Of a stretch of 64,000 nucleotides of DNA, positions 33,604 through 43,480 are shown piece by piece; position 1 is the first letter of the stretch, and every line of letters begins with the position of its first letter. This stretch comes from Pseudomonas sp. P7548. GTDB lineage: Bacteria; Pseudomonadota; Gammaproteobacteria; Pseudomonadales; Pseudomonadaceae. The notes under the pieces are model-generated. The model was not told the DNA's origin. It made no database searches and saw nothing but the letters and a program-made list of their open reading frames with translations. The position numbers and the translations under genes were made by a program. The stretch is taken from NCBI RefSeq assembly GCF_013386585.1, contig NZ_JACARO010000047.1, positions 1 to 64,000 on the forward strand. The letters are read 5' to 3'.

Positions 33604-35061
33604 ATGAGTGAAGAGATTCTGATCAATATCACGCCGATGGAATCACGCGTGGCGGTGGTAGAAAACGGTGTTCTGCAAGAAGTGCACGTTGAGCGCACCC
33701 AGAAGCGCGGGATCGTTGGCAACATCTACAAAGGCAAGGTCGTGCGCGTATTGCCGGGCATGCAGGCGGCATTCGTCGACATCGGCCTGGACCGCGCCGC
33801 GTTTATCCATGCTTCGGAAATCTCCTTGCGCGAAGGCCCTGCGGTGGAAAGCATCAGCGCGCTGGTGCACGAAGGGCAGAGCCTGGTGGTGCAAGTCACT
33901 AAGGACCCCATTGGTTCCAAAGGTGCGCGGCTGACGACGCAGCTGTCGATTCCTTCGCGCTACCTGGTGTACATGCCGCGCACGGCCCACGTCGGTATTT
34001 CGCTGAAGATCGAAGACGAAGCTGAACGCGAACGCCTTAAAAAAGTGGTCAGCGACTGCGTGGCCGCCGAAGGCATCAAGGAAGCCGGTGGGTTTATCTT
34101 GCGCACCGCTGCCGAAGGCGCCGGCGCCGATGAAATCCTCATGGACATCCGCTACCTGCGGCGCTTGTGGGACCAGATTGGTGCGCAGATCAAGACCATC
34201 GGCGCGCCCAGCGTGATCTATGAAGACCTGGGCCTGGCCTTGCGCACCCTGCGTGATTTGGTCAGCCCGAAGATTGAGAAAATTCGCATCGACTCGCGGG
34301 AAACCTTCCAGCGCACCACGCAATTTGTAGCCGAGCTGATGCCGGAAATTGCCGACCGCCTGGAACATTACCCGGGCGAGCGGCCGATCTTCGACCTGTA
34401 TGGTGTCGAAGACGAAATCCAGAAAGCCCTGGAGCGCAAGGTCCCACTCAAGTCCGGTGGCTACCTGGTAGTGGACCCGGCCGAGGCCATGACTACCATC
34501 GACGTCAACACGGGCGCTTTCGTGGGGCACCGCAACCTTGAAGAGACCATCTTCAAGACCAACCTCGAAGCGGCGACTGCGATTGCCCGCCAGCTGCGCC
34601 TGCGTAACCTGGGCGGCATCATCATCATCGACTTCATCGACATGGAAGATGAAGAGCACCAGCGCCAGGTGCTGCGTACGCTCGAGAAGCAACTGGAACG
34701 TGATCACGCCAAGACCAACATCATCGGTATCACCGAGCTGGGCCTGGTGCAGATGACCCGCAAGCGCACCCGCGAAAGCTTGGAGCAGGTCCTGTGCGAA
34801 CCGTGCAGCAGCTGCCAGGGGCGCGGTAAATTGAAGACCCCGGAAACCGTTTGCTACGAGATTTTCCGGGAAATCCTGCGTGAGGCGCGAGCCTATCAGG
34901 CCGAAGGTTATCGGGTGCTCGCCAACCAGAAAGTGGTGGATCGGTTGCTGGACGAAGAGTCCGGTAACGTCGCCGAGCTGGAAGGGTTTATCGGGCGCAC
35001 GATACGCTTCCAGGTCGAAACCATGTATTCCCAGGAACAATACGACGTGGTGCTGCTCTGA
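33604..35061 (+). CDS. rng: ribonuclease G
   Basis: 485-residue endoribonuclease acting on 16S rRNA 5'-end maturation and mRNA decay. N-terminal S1 domain (about 35-125), catalytic Asp residues in TTIDVNTGAFVG (Asp about 303) and IIIDFIDMEDEEH (Asp about 346), and the zinc-link CEPCSSCQGRG (about 399-409). The frame opens at GTG 33577, but the family sequence starts MSEEILINITPMESRVA, hence ATG 33604. No C-terminal scaffold, which separates it from RNase E. Confidence 0.97.
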   Translation: MSEEILINITPMESRVAVVENGVLQEVHVERTQKRGIVGNIYKGKVVRVLPGMQAAFVDIGLDRAAFIHASEISLREGPAVESISALVHEGQSLVVQVTKDPIGSKGARLTTQLSIPSRYLVYMPRTAHVGISLKIEDEAERERLKKVVSDCVAAEGIKEAGGFILRTAAEGAGADEILMDIRYLRRLWDQIGAQIKTIGAPSVIYEDLGLALRTLRDLVSPKIEKIRIDSRETFQRTTQFVAELMPEIADRLEHYPGERPIFDLYGVEDEIQKALERKVPLKSGGYLVVDPAEAMTTIDVNTGAFVGHRNLEETIFKTNLEAATAIARQLRLRNLGGIIIIDFIDMEDEEHQRQVLRTLEKQLERDHAKTNIIGITELGLVQMTRKRTRESLEQVLCEPCSSCQGRGKLKTPETVCYEIFREILREARAYQAEGYRVLANQKVVDRLLDEESGNVAELEGFIGRTIRFQVETMYSQEQYDVVLL

Positions 35062-35137
35062 TCCCCATTCGCTTACTTCCACGAGACCGGCAGACCTTGA
35101 TCTGCCGTCCGACTATTTGCCTTGAGGGTCGCCTGAC

Positions 35138-38100
35138 ATGGAGCGTCTGATACGCTTTTTTGCCGCTTTGACCCGTTGGGGCCTGGGCCTCTGTGCGTTG
35201 CTGCTGGTGTTGGCGGCGGTGTACGTGAGCCTGGGTCGTGAGTTGACCCCGCTGGTGGCCGAATACCGCGCCGAAATCGAAGCCAAGGCCCAGGCCGCAG
35301 TGGATATGCCCCTGCACATCGGCAGCCTCGAAGGCCGCTGGAGCGGCTTCGCCCCAGTGTTGCTGGCCCACGACGTGATGCTGGGCGAGGGCAGCAGTGC
35401 CTTGCGCCTGGATCAGGTCGAAGTGGTGCCGGACATGTGGGCCAGCCTGATGGCGCGCGAAGTGCGTATCGCCCATCTGGAAGTCAGCGGCCTGCAATTG
35501 AGCGTGAAGGAAGACAAGGACGGCCACTGGGCGCTGCAAGGCTTGCCAGTGCAGGACGACCAGCCGCTGGACCCGCAGCAGTTGCTCACGCGCATGCAGA
35601 TGGTCAAGCGCGTGTCATTGCTCGATAGCCAAGTGACATTGCAGCCGTTCGACCAGGCGCCCATGACCCTGACCTATGTGGGCATGAGCCTGCATACCGG
35701 CATGAGTCGGCAACGTCTCGATGCACGCCTGACCCTGCCGGACGGCCAGCCGCTGGCCGTGAGCTTGCGCACGCGCATACGCGCCAGCCAATGGAAAGAT
35801 GCAGAGGTGCAGGCCTACCTGAGCCTGCCGCAGAGTGATTGGGCCAAGTGGATTCCAGCCAAGCTGACCCCGCAATGGAAACTCACCCAGTTCAAGGCGG
35901 GCGGCGAGTTTTGGCTGACCTGGGCCAAGGGCACCGTGCAAAGTGCCGTGGTACGCCTGAATTCACCTCAGGTGAAGGGCAGCTACGCCGACCGCAAGCC
36001 GGTCCATATAGAAAACCTGGCACTCACCGCCTACCTGCAACGCAGTGACACAGGCTTGAAAGTGCTGCTGGATTCGCTGGCGATGAACCTGGGAGACACC
36101 CGCTGGGAGTCGCGCGTACAACTGCAGCAGACCCTGGCTACCGACAAGGACTTGGAGGTCTGGAAGCTGCAGGCCGATCGCCTGGACCTGACCCCGATCA
36201 CGCCACTGCTCAATGCCCTGGCGCCACTGCCAGAGGGCTTTGCCAAGACAATCGAACACCTCAAGGCCACCGGTTTGCTGCGTAACGTGCTGGTGGATTT
36301 CCGCCCGCAGGACAGCACCGACCAGAAGGTCAGCTTTGCCGCCAACCTTGAGCGGGTGGGTTTTGATGCCTACTTCGGCGCACCTGCGGCGCGTAACGTG
36401 TCCGGCAGTATCAGCGGTGACCTGGGCCATGGCGAGTTGCGCATGGACAGCAAGGACTTTTCCTTGCACCTGTTTCCGATTTTCGCCAAGCCTTGGCAGT
36501 ACATCCAGGCCAATGCGCGCCTGACCTGGAAGCTGGACAAAGAAGGTTTCACCCTGATCGCGCCGTATATCAAGGTGCTGGGTGAAGAAGGCAAGGTGGC
36601 CGCCGACTTTCTGATCCGCCTGCATTTTGACCATGACCAGGAAGACTACATGGACCTGCGGGTCGGCATGGTCGATGGCGATGGCCGTTTCACGCCCAAG
36701 TACCTGCCTGCTGTCTTGAGCCCGTCGTTGGATGAATGGCTGCGTACGGCGATTCTCAAAGGCGCCGTGGACCAGGGGTTCTTCCAGTACCAGGGCTCGC
36801 TGAACCACGACGCGCTGCCGGCGGCACGCAATATCAGCCTGTTCTTCAAGGTGCATGACGCTGAACTGGCGTTCCAGCCGGGCTGGCCACACGTGAGCAA
36901 GGTCAACGGCGAAGTGTTTGTCGAGGAGAGCGGCGTGCGCATCCTGGCCAGCAAGGGCCAGTTGCTCGACACCAAGGTCAAGGATGTCTACGTCAATATT
37001 CCCCACGCGCCGGCCGGTAAAGACAGCCATTTGCTGCTGACGGGTGGGTTTTTCGGTGGCTTGGGCGATGGCTTGAAGATTCTTCAGGAAGCGCCGATCG
37101 GTACGGCGTCGACCTTTGCCGGCTGGAAGGGCGAGGGCGACCTGCAAGGCAAGCTGGACCTGGACGTACCCTTGGCCAAAGGCACCGAGCCGAAGATTGT
37201 GGTGGATTTCCAGACCGACAAGTCGCGCCTGCAACTGGCCGAGCCGACCCTGGACCTGACCCAGCTCAAGGGCGATTTCCGTTTCGACAGTGCCAAGGGC
37301 CTGAGTGGGCAGAACATCACGGCCCAGGCGTTCGACCGGCCGATTACCGCGCAGATCTTTGCCGATGGCAAACCGGGCAATCTCAGCACCCGCGTGACTG
37401 CCAAAGGCCAGGTCACGGTCAAGCGGCTCACCGACTGGCTGAAAATCAGCCAGCCGCTGCCGGTGTCCGGCGATATTCCCTACCAATTGCAGCTCACCCT
37501 GGACGGGGCCGACAGCCAGTTGATGGTCAGCTCCAACATGAAAGGCGTCGCTGTCGACCTGCCGGCGCCCTTTGGCATGCCTGCCAGCCAGGGCCGTGAC
37601 AGCGTGTTCCGCATGACGTTGCAGGGCGCCGAGCGCCGCTACTGGTTCGATTACGGCGAGCTGGCGAACTTCACCTTTGCTTCGCCTCCGGACAAGTTCA
37701 ATGACGGCCGCGGCGAGTTGTTCCTCGGCGATGGCGATGCAGTATTGCCGGCGGCCAAGGGCCTGCGTATTCGCGGCGTGTTGTCGGAGCTGGACATCGA
37801 CCCGTGGAAAAAACTGATTGATCGCTATGCCGGCAATGACCCGGGCGGCAGCGCCAAGCAACTGCTCAGCGGTGCAGACTTCAAGGTGGGCAAGGTCACC
37901 GGCTTTGGCACCCAGTTTGATCAGGTCAACCTGCTGCTGGATCGCAAGCCGGCCGCGTGGGGCTTGCAGCTGGACAGCCAGCAGGCCAAGGGTACGGTGA
38001 ACCTGCCGGATGCCAAAGGCGCGCCGATCGCTATCAACCTGCAGTACGTGAAGTTGCCAGCCGTGGACCCGACGGTGCAGGCTGACGAAAACGCGCCGGA

Positions 38101-38953
38101 CCCCTTGGCCGACATCGATCCGAAGGATATTCCGGCGCTGGATATTGGCATCGACCAGCTGTTCCAGGGGCCGGATCTGGTAGGCGCCTGGTCGTTGAAG
38201 ATCCGGCCAACCGCCAAGGGCCTGGCCTTCAATAACCTGGACCTGGGGCTCAAGGGCATGCAGCTCAAGGGCGCCGGTGGTTGGGAAGGTGCGCCAGGCA
38301 GCAGCGGCAGTTGGTACAAAGGCCGCCTGGATGGCAAGAACATCGCTGATGTGCTCAAGGGCTGGGGATTTGCCCCTACGGTGACCAGCGAAGACTTCCA
38401 TCTGGACGTGGATGGCCGTTGGCCGGGTTCGCCGGCCTGGGTCGGGCCGAAACGCTTCTCCGGCAGCCTCGACGCCGCCTTCCGCAAGGGCCAGTTCGTT
38501 GAAGTGGAGGGCGGCGCCCAGGCCCTGCGGGTGTTTGGCCTGCTCAACTTCAATTCCATCGGTCGTCGCCTGCGCCTGGATTTCTCGGACCTTCTCGGCA
38601 AGGGCTTGAGCTATGACCGGGTCAAAGGGCTGCTGGCGGCCAGCAATGGCGTGTTCGTGACGCGCGAGCCCATCACCATGACGGGCCCGTCGACCAATCT
38701 TGAACTCAATGGCACCCTGGACCTGGTGGCTGACCGCGTCGACGCCAAGTTGCTGGTGACCTTGCCGGTCACCAACAACCTGCCGATTGCCGCGTTGATC
38801 GTCGGCGCGCCCGCCATCGGTGGCGCGTTGTTCCTGATCGACAAGTTGATCGGTGACCGTGTTTCGCGCTTCGCCAGCGTGCAGTACAAAGTGGAAGGTC
38901 CTTGGAAGGATCCAAAAATCACCTTCGACAAGCCATTTGAAAAGCCAAACTGA
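35138..38953 (+). CDS. YhdP family AsmA-like envelope protein
   Basis: 1271 residues, the largest gene in the window. One N-terminal membrane helix (about 10-32, ALTRWGLGLCALLLVLAAVY) followed by an AsmA/TamB-like beta-rich body that would bridge the periplasm as a lipid groove, closing with a C-terminal DUF3971/AsmA2 portion (RFSGSLDAAFRKGQFVEVEG, LRVFGLLNFNSIGRRLRLDF). YhdP with TamB and YdbH carries phospholipids to the outer membrane in E. coli. Located 76 bases after rng, its standard Pseudomonas neighbour. Confidence 0.93.
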   Translation: MERLIRFFAALTRWGLGLCALLLVLAAVYVSLGRELTPLVAEYRAEIEAKAQAAVDMPLHIGSLEGRWSGFAPVLLAHDVMLGEGSSALRLDQVEVVPDMWASLMAREVRIAHLEVSGLQLSVKEDKDGHWALQGLPVQDDQPLDPQQLLTRMQMVKRVSLLDSQVTLQPFDQAPMTLTYVGMSLHTGMSRQRLDARLTLPDGQPLAVSLRTRIRASQWKDAEVQAYLSLPQSDWAKWIPAKLTPQWKLTQFKAGGEFWLTWAKGTVQSAVVRLNSPQVKGSYADRKPVHIENLALTAYLQRSDTGLKVLLDSLAMNLGDTRWESRVQLQQTLATDKDLEVWKLQADRLDLTPITPLLNALAPLPEGFAKTIEHLKATGLLRNVLVDFRPQDSTDQKVSFAANLERVGFDAYFGAPAARNVSGSISGDLGHGELRMDSKDFSLHLFPIFAKPWQYIQANARLTWKLDKEGFTLIAPYIKVLGEEGKVAADFLIRLHFDHDQEDYMDLRVGMVDGDGRFTPKYLPAVLSPSLDEWLRTAILKGAVDQGFFQYQGSLNHDALPAARNISLFFKVHDAELAFQPGWPHVSKVNGEVFVEESGVRILASKGQLLDTKVKDVYVNIPHAPAGKDSHLLLTGGFFGGLGDGLKILQEAPIGTASTFAGWKGEGDLQGKLDLDVPLAKGTEPKIVVDFQTDKSRLQLAEPTLDLTQLKGDFRFDSAKGLSGQNITAQAFDRPITAQIFADGKPGNLSTRVTAKGQVTVKRLTDWLKISQPLPVSGDIPYQLQLTLDGADSQLMVSSNMKGVAVDLPAPFGMPASQGRDSVFRMTLQGAERRYWFDYGELANFTFASPPDKFNDGRGELFLGDGDAVLPAAKGLRIRGVLSELDIDPWKKLIDRYAGNDPGGSAKQLLSGADFKVGKVTGFGTQFDQVNLLLDRKPAAWGLQLDSQQAKGTVNLPDAKGAPIAINLQYVKLPAVDPTVQADENAPDPLADIDPKDIPALDIGIDQLFQGPDLVGAWSLKIRPTAKGLAFNNLDLGLKGMQLKGAGGWEGAPGSSGSWYKGRLDGKNIADVLKGWGFAPTVTSEDFHLDVDGRWPGSPAWVGPKRFSGSLDAAFRKGQFVEVEGGAQALRVFGLLNFNSIGRRLRLDFSDLLGKGLSYDRVKGLLAASNGVFVTREPITMTGPSTNLELNGTLDLVADRVDAKLLVTLPVTNNLPIAALIVGAPAIGGALFLIDKLIGDRVSRFASVQYKVEGPWKDPKITFDKPFEKPN

Positions 38954-39001
38954 GAGCCTGTGGAGTAGCATGGCCCCATGCTTTTTACGGAGTGTCGGCC
39001 C

Positions 39002-39850
39002 ATGTCCTTTGCGGTAATTCAAATGGTCAGCCAGAGTGATGTGCTGGCCAACCTGGCTCAGGCCCGGCGCTTGCTGGAGCAAGCGGCGGCCGGTGGGGCG
39101 AAGCTGGCAGTGCTGCCGGAGAACTTCGCCGCCATGGGCCGTCGTGACGTGGCCGATATCGGCCGCGCCGAAGCCCTGGGCGAAGGCCCGATCCTGCCCT
39201 GGTTGAAACAGACCGCCCGTGACCTCACCTTATGGATAGTGGCTGGCACGTTGCCGCTGCCGCCAAAGGACCAGCCGAACGCCAAGTCCAATGCCTGCTC
39301 GCTGCTGGTCGATGATCATGGCGAAATCGTCGCCCGCTACGACAAGCTGCACTTGTTTGATGTCGATGTCGCCGATGCGCGAGGTCGTTATCGGGAATCC
39401 GACGACTATGCTTTTGGTGGCAACGTTGTGGTAGCCGATACCCCGGTGGGGCGCCTGGGCCTGACGGTATGCTACGACTTGCGTTTCCCGGAGCTGTACA
39501 GCGAATTGCGTGCAGCCGGTGCTGAATTGATCACCGCGCCCTCGGCCTTTACCGCAGTGACGGGCGCTGCGCATTGGGATGTGCTGATCCGTGCGCGCGC
39601 CATCGAGACCCAGTGCTACCTGCTGGCGGCGGCGCAGGGCGGTGTGCACCCGGGGCCACGGGAAACCCATGGGCATGCGGCGATTGTCGACCCGTGGGGG
39701 CGTGTGCTGGCACAACAGGATAGAGGCGAAGCGGTGTTGTTGGCCGAACGCGATAGCAGTGAACAGGCGTCGATACGGGCGCGCATGCCGGTGGTCAACC
39801 ATCGGCGCTTTTTCTCGCAGGGCGCACAGCGGCCTGCTTCAGAACGATGA
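39002..39850 (+). CDS. nitrilase-superfamily carbon-nitrogen hydrolase (Nit1/deaminated-glutathione amidase type)
   Basis: 282 residues with the Glu-Lys-Cys triad: Glu in VLPENFAAMG (about 40), Lys in RYDKLHLFDVDV (about 114) and Cys in LTVCYDLRFPELY (about 157). This branch, by length and the KLHLFDVDVAD motif, matches Nit amidases that repair deaminated glutathione. The frame opens at 38978 but GGAG upstream and homology support ATG 39002. Sits 16 bases before tldD, as usual. Confidence 0.92.
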   Translation: MSFAVIQMVSQSDVLANLAQARRLLEQAAAGGAKLAVLPENFAAMGRRDVADIGRAEALGEGPILPWLKQTARDLTLWIVAGTLPLPPKDQPNAKSNACSLLVDDHGEIVARYDKLHLFDVDVADARGRYRESDDYAFGGNVVVADTPVGRLGLTVCYDLRFPELYSELRAAGAELITAPSAFTAVTGAAHWDVLIRARAIETQCYLLAAAQGGVHPGPRETHGHAAIVDPWGRVLAQQDRGEAVLLAERDSSEQASIRARMPVVNHRRFFSQGAQRPASER

Positions 39851-39866
39851 ATTTAAGGCCAAACCT

Positions 39867-41309
39867 ATGAGCGAGTTGTTGTCCTCAGTCAGTGAACACC
39901 TCCTGGCACCCGGTGGCGTGACCATCGAAAGTTTGCAAACCGTGCTCGGCGATCTGGCCGGGCCGGGTATCGACGCGGCCGACCTGTATTTCCAGGGGCA
40001 GATCTCCGAGTCCTGGGCCCTGGAAGACGGCATCGTCAAGGAAGGCAGCTTCAACCTTGACCAGGGTGTGGGCGTGCGTGCGCAATCCGGTGAGAAAACC
40101 GGCTTTGCCTACAGCAATGCGATCACCCTGGAAGCCTTGGGCCTGGCGGCACGCGCTGCGCGGTCGATCTCCCGTGCTGGGCAAAATGGCACGGTGCAGG
40201 CGTTCAGCACCCAGGATGTGGCCCAGTTGTATGCGCCGGATAACCCCCTGGAAGTGATCAGTCGTGCCGAGAAGGTCGAGCTGCTCAAGCGTGTCGACGC
40301 CGCCACGCGTGCCCTCGACCCGCGTATCCAGCAGGTCACCGTGAGCATGGCCGGCGTGTGGGAGCGCATCCTGGTGGCGTCCACCGATGGTGGGCTGGCG
40401 GCCGATGTGCGGCCGCTGGTGCGCTTCAACGTCAGCGTAATCGTCGAGCAGAACGGTCGCCGCGAGCGCGGTGGTCATGGCGGTGGCGGGCGTACCGACT
40501 ACCGTTATTTCCTCGCCGAGGACCGTGCCATGGGCTATGCCCGTGAGGCGCTGCGCCAGGCGCTGGTGAACCTGGAAGCCATCCCGGCGCCAGCGGGCAC
40601 GTTGCCGGTGGTGTTGGGGTCGGGCTGGTCCGGTGTGCTGCTGCACGAGGCGGTGGGCCATGGCCTGGAAGGTGACTTCAACCGCAAGGGCAGTTCGGCT
40701 TATAGCGGGCGCATGGGTGAAAGGGTTGCGTCCAAGCTGTGCACCATTGTCGATGATGGCACCCTGGCCGGTCGCCGTGGCTCGCTGAGCGTCGACGACG
40801 AAGGCACACCCACCGAATGCACCACGCTGATCGAAAACGGCGTGCTCAAGGGCTACATGCAAGACAAGCTCAATGCCCGGCTGATGGGCGTGGCGCGTAC
40901 CGGTAACGGTCGCCGCGAGTCTTACGCGCACCTGCCCATGCCACGCATGACCAACACTTACATGCTCGGTGGCGAAAGCGACCCGGCGGAAATCATTGCC
41001 TCGGTAAAGCGCGGTATCTACTGCGCCAACCTCGGCGGTGGCCAGGTGGATATCACCAGCGGCAAGTTCGTGTTCTCTACCAGCGAGGCGTACTTGATCG
41101 AAGACGGCAAGATTACCGCGCCGGTCAAAGGGGCGACGTTGATTGGCAACGGGCCGGAAGCCATGAGCAAGGTGTCGATGGTCGGTAACGACCTGTCGCT
41201 GGACAGTGGCGTGGGTACGTGCGGGAAGGATGGGCAGTCGGTGCCGGTGGGTGTCGGCCAGCCAACGCTGAAAATTGATGCGATCACCGTGGGTGGCACG
41301 GGTTCGTAA
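39867..41309 (+). CDS. tldD: metalloprotease TldD
   Basis: 480 residues. With PmbA/TldE forms a heterodimeric zinc protease that processes microcin B17-like peptides, CcdA and modified peptides. The metal motif HEAVGHGLEGDF (about 260-271) is the HExxxH of TldD, with other typical segments QDVAQLYAPDNPLEV, ADVRPLVRFNVSV and GIYCANLGGGQVDITSGKF. The long upstream frame is only read-through of the nitrilase region; MSELLSSVSEHLL at 39867 is the true start, four codons from AAGG. Confidence 0.97.
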   Translation: MSELLSSVSEHLLAPGGVTIESLQTVLGDLAGPGIDAADLYFQGQISESWALEDGIVKEGSFNLDQGVGVRAQSGEKTGFAYSNAITLEALGLAARAARSISRAGQNGTVQAFSTQDVAQLYAPDNPLEVISRAEKVELLKRVDAATRALDPRIQQVTVSMAGVWERILVASTDGGLAADVRPLVRFNVSVIVEQNGRRERGGHGGGGRTDYRYFLAEDRAMGYAREALRQALVNLEAIPAPAGTLPVVLGSGWSGVLLHEAVGHGLEGDFNRKGSSAYSGRMGERVASKLCTIVDDGTLAGRRGSLSVDDEGTPTECTTLIENGVLKGYMQDKLNARLMGVARTGNGRRESYAHLPMPRMTNTYMLGGESDPAEIIASVKRGIYCANLGGGQVDITSGKFVFSTSEAYLIEDGKITAPVKGATLIGNGPEAMSKVSMVGNDLSLDSGVGTCGKDGQSVPVGVGQPTLKIDAITVGGTGS

Positions 41310-41356
41310 GAAAGGTGGAGCTTCGGGTGGCGAAGATCGCCACCCGGGGAAGAGGA

Positions 41357-41878
41357 TCAACGCAGGCCGCGTTGGGTCTCGTCCAGCTCTCGGATGTACT
41401 TGAAGATTTTACGGCTGGTGGCCGGCGCCTTGTTATGCGCCAGTTCGTGTTGAGCCTGTCGGATCAGGGAGCGCAGTTGCTGGCGGTCCGCGTCCGGGTA
41501 CTCGGCCACGAATTTCTCCAGCACGGCGTCATCGCCCGCGATCAGGCGGTCACGCCAGCGTTCCAGGTTGTGGAAGCGTTCGTTGTACTGGCGGGTGGAG
41601 GCATCGGTTTGATCGAGCAAGGCGAGAATGGCGTCAGTGTCCTGATCACGCATCAGCCGGCCGATAAACGCGATGTGACGTTTACGCGCGATATTCGCGG
41701 TGTGCTTGGGTGCATCGGCCAGGGCCCGGCGCATTTCGTCGGTCAGTGGCAGTTTTGCAATCAAATCCTTCTTGAGCGTTGTAAGGCGCTCGCCGAGGTC
41801 AACCAGAGCATGCAGCTCACGTTTGACCTGGGATTTGCTTTTCTCCCCATCGAGGGAGTCGTCGTAAGAATCAACCAT
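41357..41878 (-). CDS. darP: ribosome biogenesis factor YjgA/DarP family
   Basis: 173 residues, highly charged and helical, MVDSYDDSLDGEKSKSQVKR at the N-terminus and RQAQHELAHNKAPATSRKIF (about 143-162) near the end, both typical of DUF615 proteins (YjgA, DarP) that bind the late 50S intermediate. The ATG at 41878 is chosen over a TTG five codons upstream. Lies between tldD and pmbA on the opposite strand, the standard Pseudomonas arrangement. Confidence 0.92.
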   Translation of the reverse strand: MVDSYDDSLDGEKSKSQVKRELHALVDLGERLTTLKKDLIAKLPLTDEMRRALADAPKHTANIARKRHIAFIGRLMRDQDTDAILALLDQTDASTRQYNERFHNLERWRDRLIAGDDAVLEKFVAEYPDADRQQLRSLIRQAQHELAHNKAPATSRKIFKYIRELDETQRGLR

Positions 41879-41986
41879 GGTGGCAGTCCGCAAAGAAACG
41901 CCGCCATGATAACCAGTCGGGGGCCGCTTGTCCGGCCCGGTCGCTCGATGGCCTTAACCGAAAGCAGAATTTGAGTGGAGAAAACC

Positions 41987-43333
41987 ATGAGTGCAGCCCA
42001 AAGCGTCGGTCCGCAAGCGTTACCGGCACTGCAGGAACAAGTCGAGCAGATCCTTGCCGAGGCCAAGCGCCAGGGGGCGAGTGCCTGTGAAGTGGCGGTG
42101 TCGCTGGAGCAGGGGCTGTCGACTTCAGTGCGTCAGCGGGAAGTAGAGACCGTCGAGTTCAACCGCGACCAGGGCTTTGGCATCACCTTGTATGTTGGGC
42201 AGCGCAAAGGCTCTGCCAGTACCTCGGCCAGCGGCCCGGAGGCGATCCGCGAGACTGTCGCTGCCGCATTGGCGATTGCCAAGCACACCTCCGAAGATGA
42301 AAGCTCGGGCCTGGCTGACAAAGCGTTGATGGCCAAGGACTTGAAGGATTTCGATCTGTTCCACGCGTGGGACATCACGCCGGAGCAGGCCATCGAACAG
42401 GCGCTGACCTGTGAAGCGGCAGCGTTCGACGCTGATACCCGCATCAAGAACGCCGATGGCACCACGTTGAGCACACACCAGGGTTGCCGTGTGTATGGTA
42501 ATAGCCATGGGTTTATCGGTGGGTACGCGTCTACCCGTCACAGCTTGAGCTGCGTGATGATCGCCGAGGCCAATGGCCAGATGCAGCGCGATTACTGGTA
42601 TGACGTGAACCGTCAAGGTGAGCTGCTGGCCGATCCGGTCAGCATCGGCCAGCGCGCTGCACAGCGTGCCGCGAGCCGCCTGGGTGCGCGCCCGGTGCCC
42701 ACCTGCGAAGTGCCGGTGCTGTTTTCGGCGGAGCTGGCGGGTGGTTTGTTCGGGAGTTTCCTGGGGGCGATTTCCGGTGGGAACCTGTACCGCAAGTCTT
42801 CGTTCCTGGAAGGGGCCATCGGCCAGAAGTTGTTTCCGGAGTGGCTGACCATCGATGAGCGCCCGCATTTGATGCGTGCCATGGGCAGCTCGGCGTTTGA
42901 CGGTGATGGTCTGGCGACCTATGCCAAGCCGTTCGTCGAGAAAGGTGAATTGGTGTCCTACGTACTGGGCACTTATGCAGGCCGCAAACTCGGCCTGCCA
43001 AGTACTGCCAACTCGGGGGGCGTGCACAACCTGTTCGTCACCCATGGCGATGAAGACCAGGCGGCGTTGCTCCGGAAGATGGGGCGAGGGCTGTTGGTGA
43101 CTGAGCTGATGGGCCACGGCTTGAACATGGTCACCGGGGATTATTCCCGTGGTGCGGCGGGCTTCTGGGTAGAGAACGGTGAGATTCAGTTCGCGGTCCA
43201 GGAAGTGACCATCGCCGGCAACATGCGCGATATGTTCAAGCAGATCGTTGCCGTGGGTAATGACCTGGAACTGCGCAGCAACATTCGCACGGGTTCTGTG
43301 CTGATCGAGCGGATGACTGTCGCCGGCAGTTGA
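41987..43333 (+). CDS. pmbA: metalloprotease PmbA/TldE
   Basis: 448 residues, the TldD partner that lacks the HExxxH zinc motif and acts as the non-catalytic half. Segments typical of the family: SLEQGLSTSVRQREVETVEF (about 34-53), FSAELAGGLFGSFLGAISGG (about 242-261), GLNMVTGDYSRGAAGFWVEN (about 374-393). GGAG seven bases before the ATG at 41987; the upstream GTG at 41975 overlaps that site. Ends in a strong terminator. Confidence 0.96.
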   Translation: MSAAQSVGPQALPALQEQVEQILAEAKRQGASACEVAVSLEQGLSTSVRQREVETVEFNRDQGFGITLYVGQRKGSASTSASGPEAIRETVAAALAIAKHTSEDESSGLADKALMAKDLKDFDLFHAWDITPEQAIEQALTCEAAAFDADTRIKNADGTTLSTHQGCRVYGNSHGFIGGYASTRHSLSCVMIAEANGQMQRDYWYDVNRQGELLADPVSIGQRAAQRAASRLGARPVPTCEVPVLFSAELAGGLFGSFLGAISGGNLYRKSSFLEGAIGQKLFPEWLTIDERPHLMRAMGSSAFDGDGLATYAKPFVEKGELVSYVLGTYAGRKLGLPSTANSGGVHNLFVTHGDEDQAALLRKMGRGLLVTELMGHGLNMVTGDYSRGAAGFWVENGEIQFAVQEVTIAGNMRDMFKQIVAVGNDLELRSNIRTGSVLIERMTVAGS

Positions 43334-43350
43334 TCCTCACACGCTAAACA

Positions 43351-43387
43351 AAAAGGCGCGCCATCTTGCAGAGGGCGCGCCTTTTTT
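43351..43387 (+). terminator. pmbA rho-independent terminator
   Basis: Stem AAAGGCGCGCC / GGCGCGCCTTT with an 11-base loop and a six-T run. Confidence 0.92.
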
Positions 43388-43446
43388 CATGGCCGCGTTT
43401 CAGTCCGATTAAAGTGCCACTCTTGTTTTGATTCTCAATATCATTT

Positions 43447-43465
43447 AATAATAAATATCATTACC
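43447..43465. promoter_or_regulatory. Fur box upstream of fagA
   Basis: AATAATAAATATCATTACC matches the 19-bp Fur consensus at 14 positions; a second overlapping weaker copy begins near 43429 (GATTCTCAATATCATTT). The element is the only markedly AT-rich stretch of the region and lies 16 bases before the fagA start. Confidence 0.8.
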
Positions 43466-43480
43466 GAATGAGTGTGGATC

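Noticed and set aside
35963..39082. Very long antisense frame (over 1000 codons) opposite yhdP
   Set aside because: High-GC mirror effect: yhdP is supported by family, start and operon position; the antisense frame has no motif.
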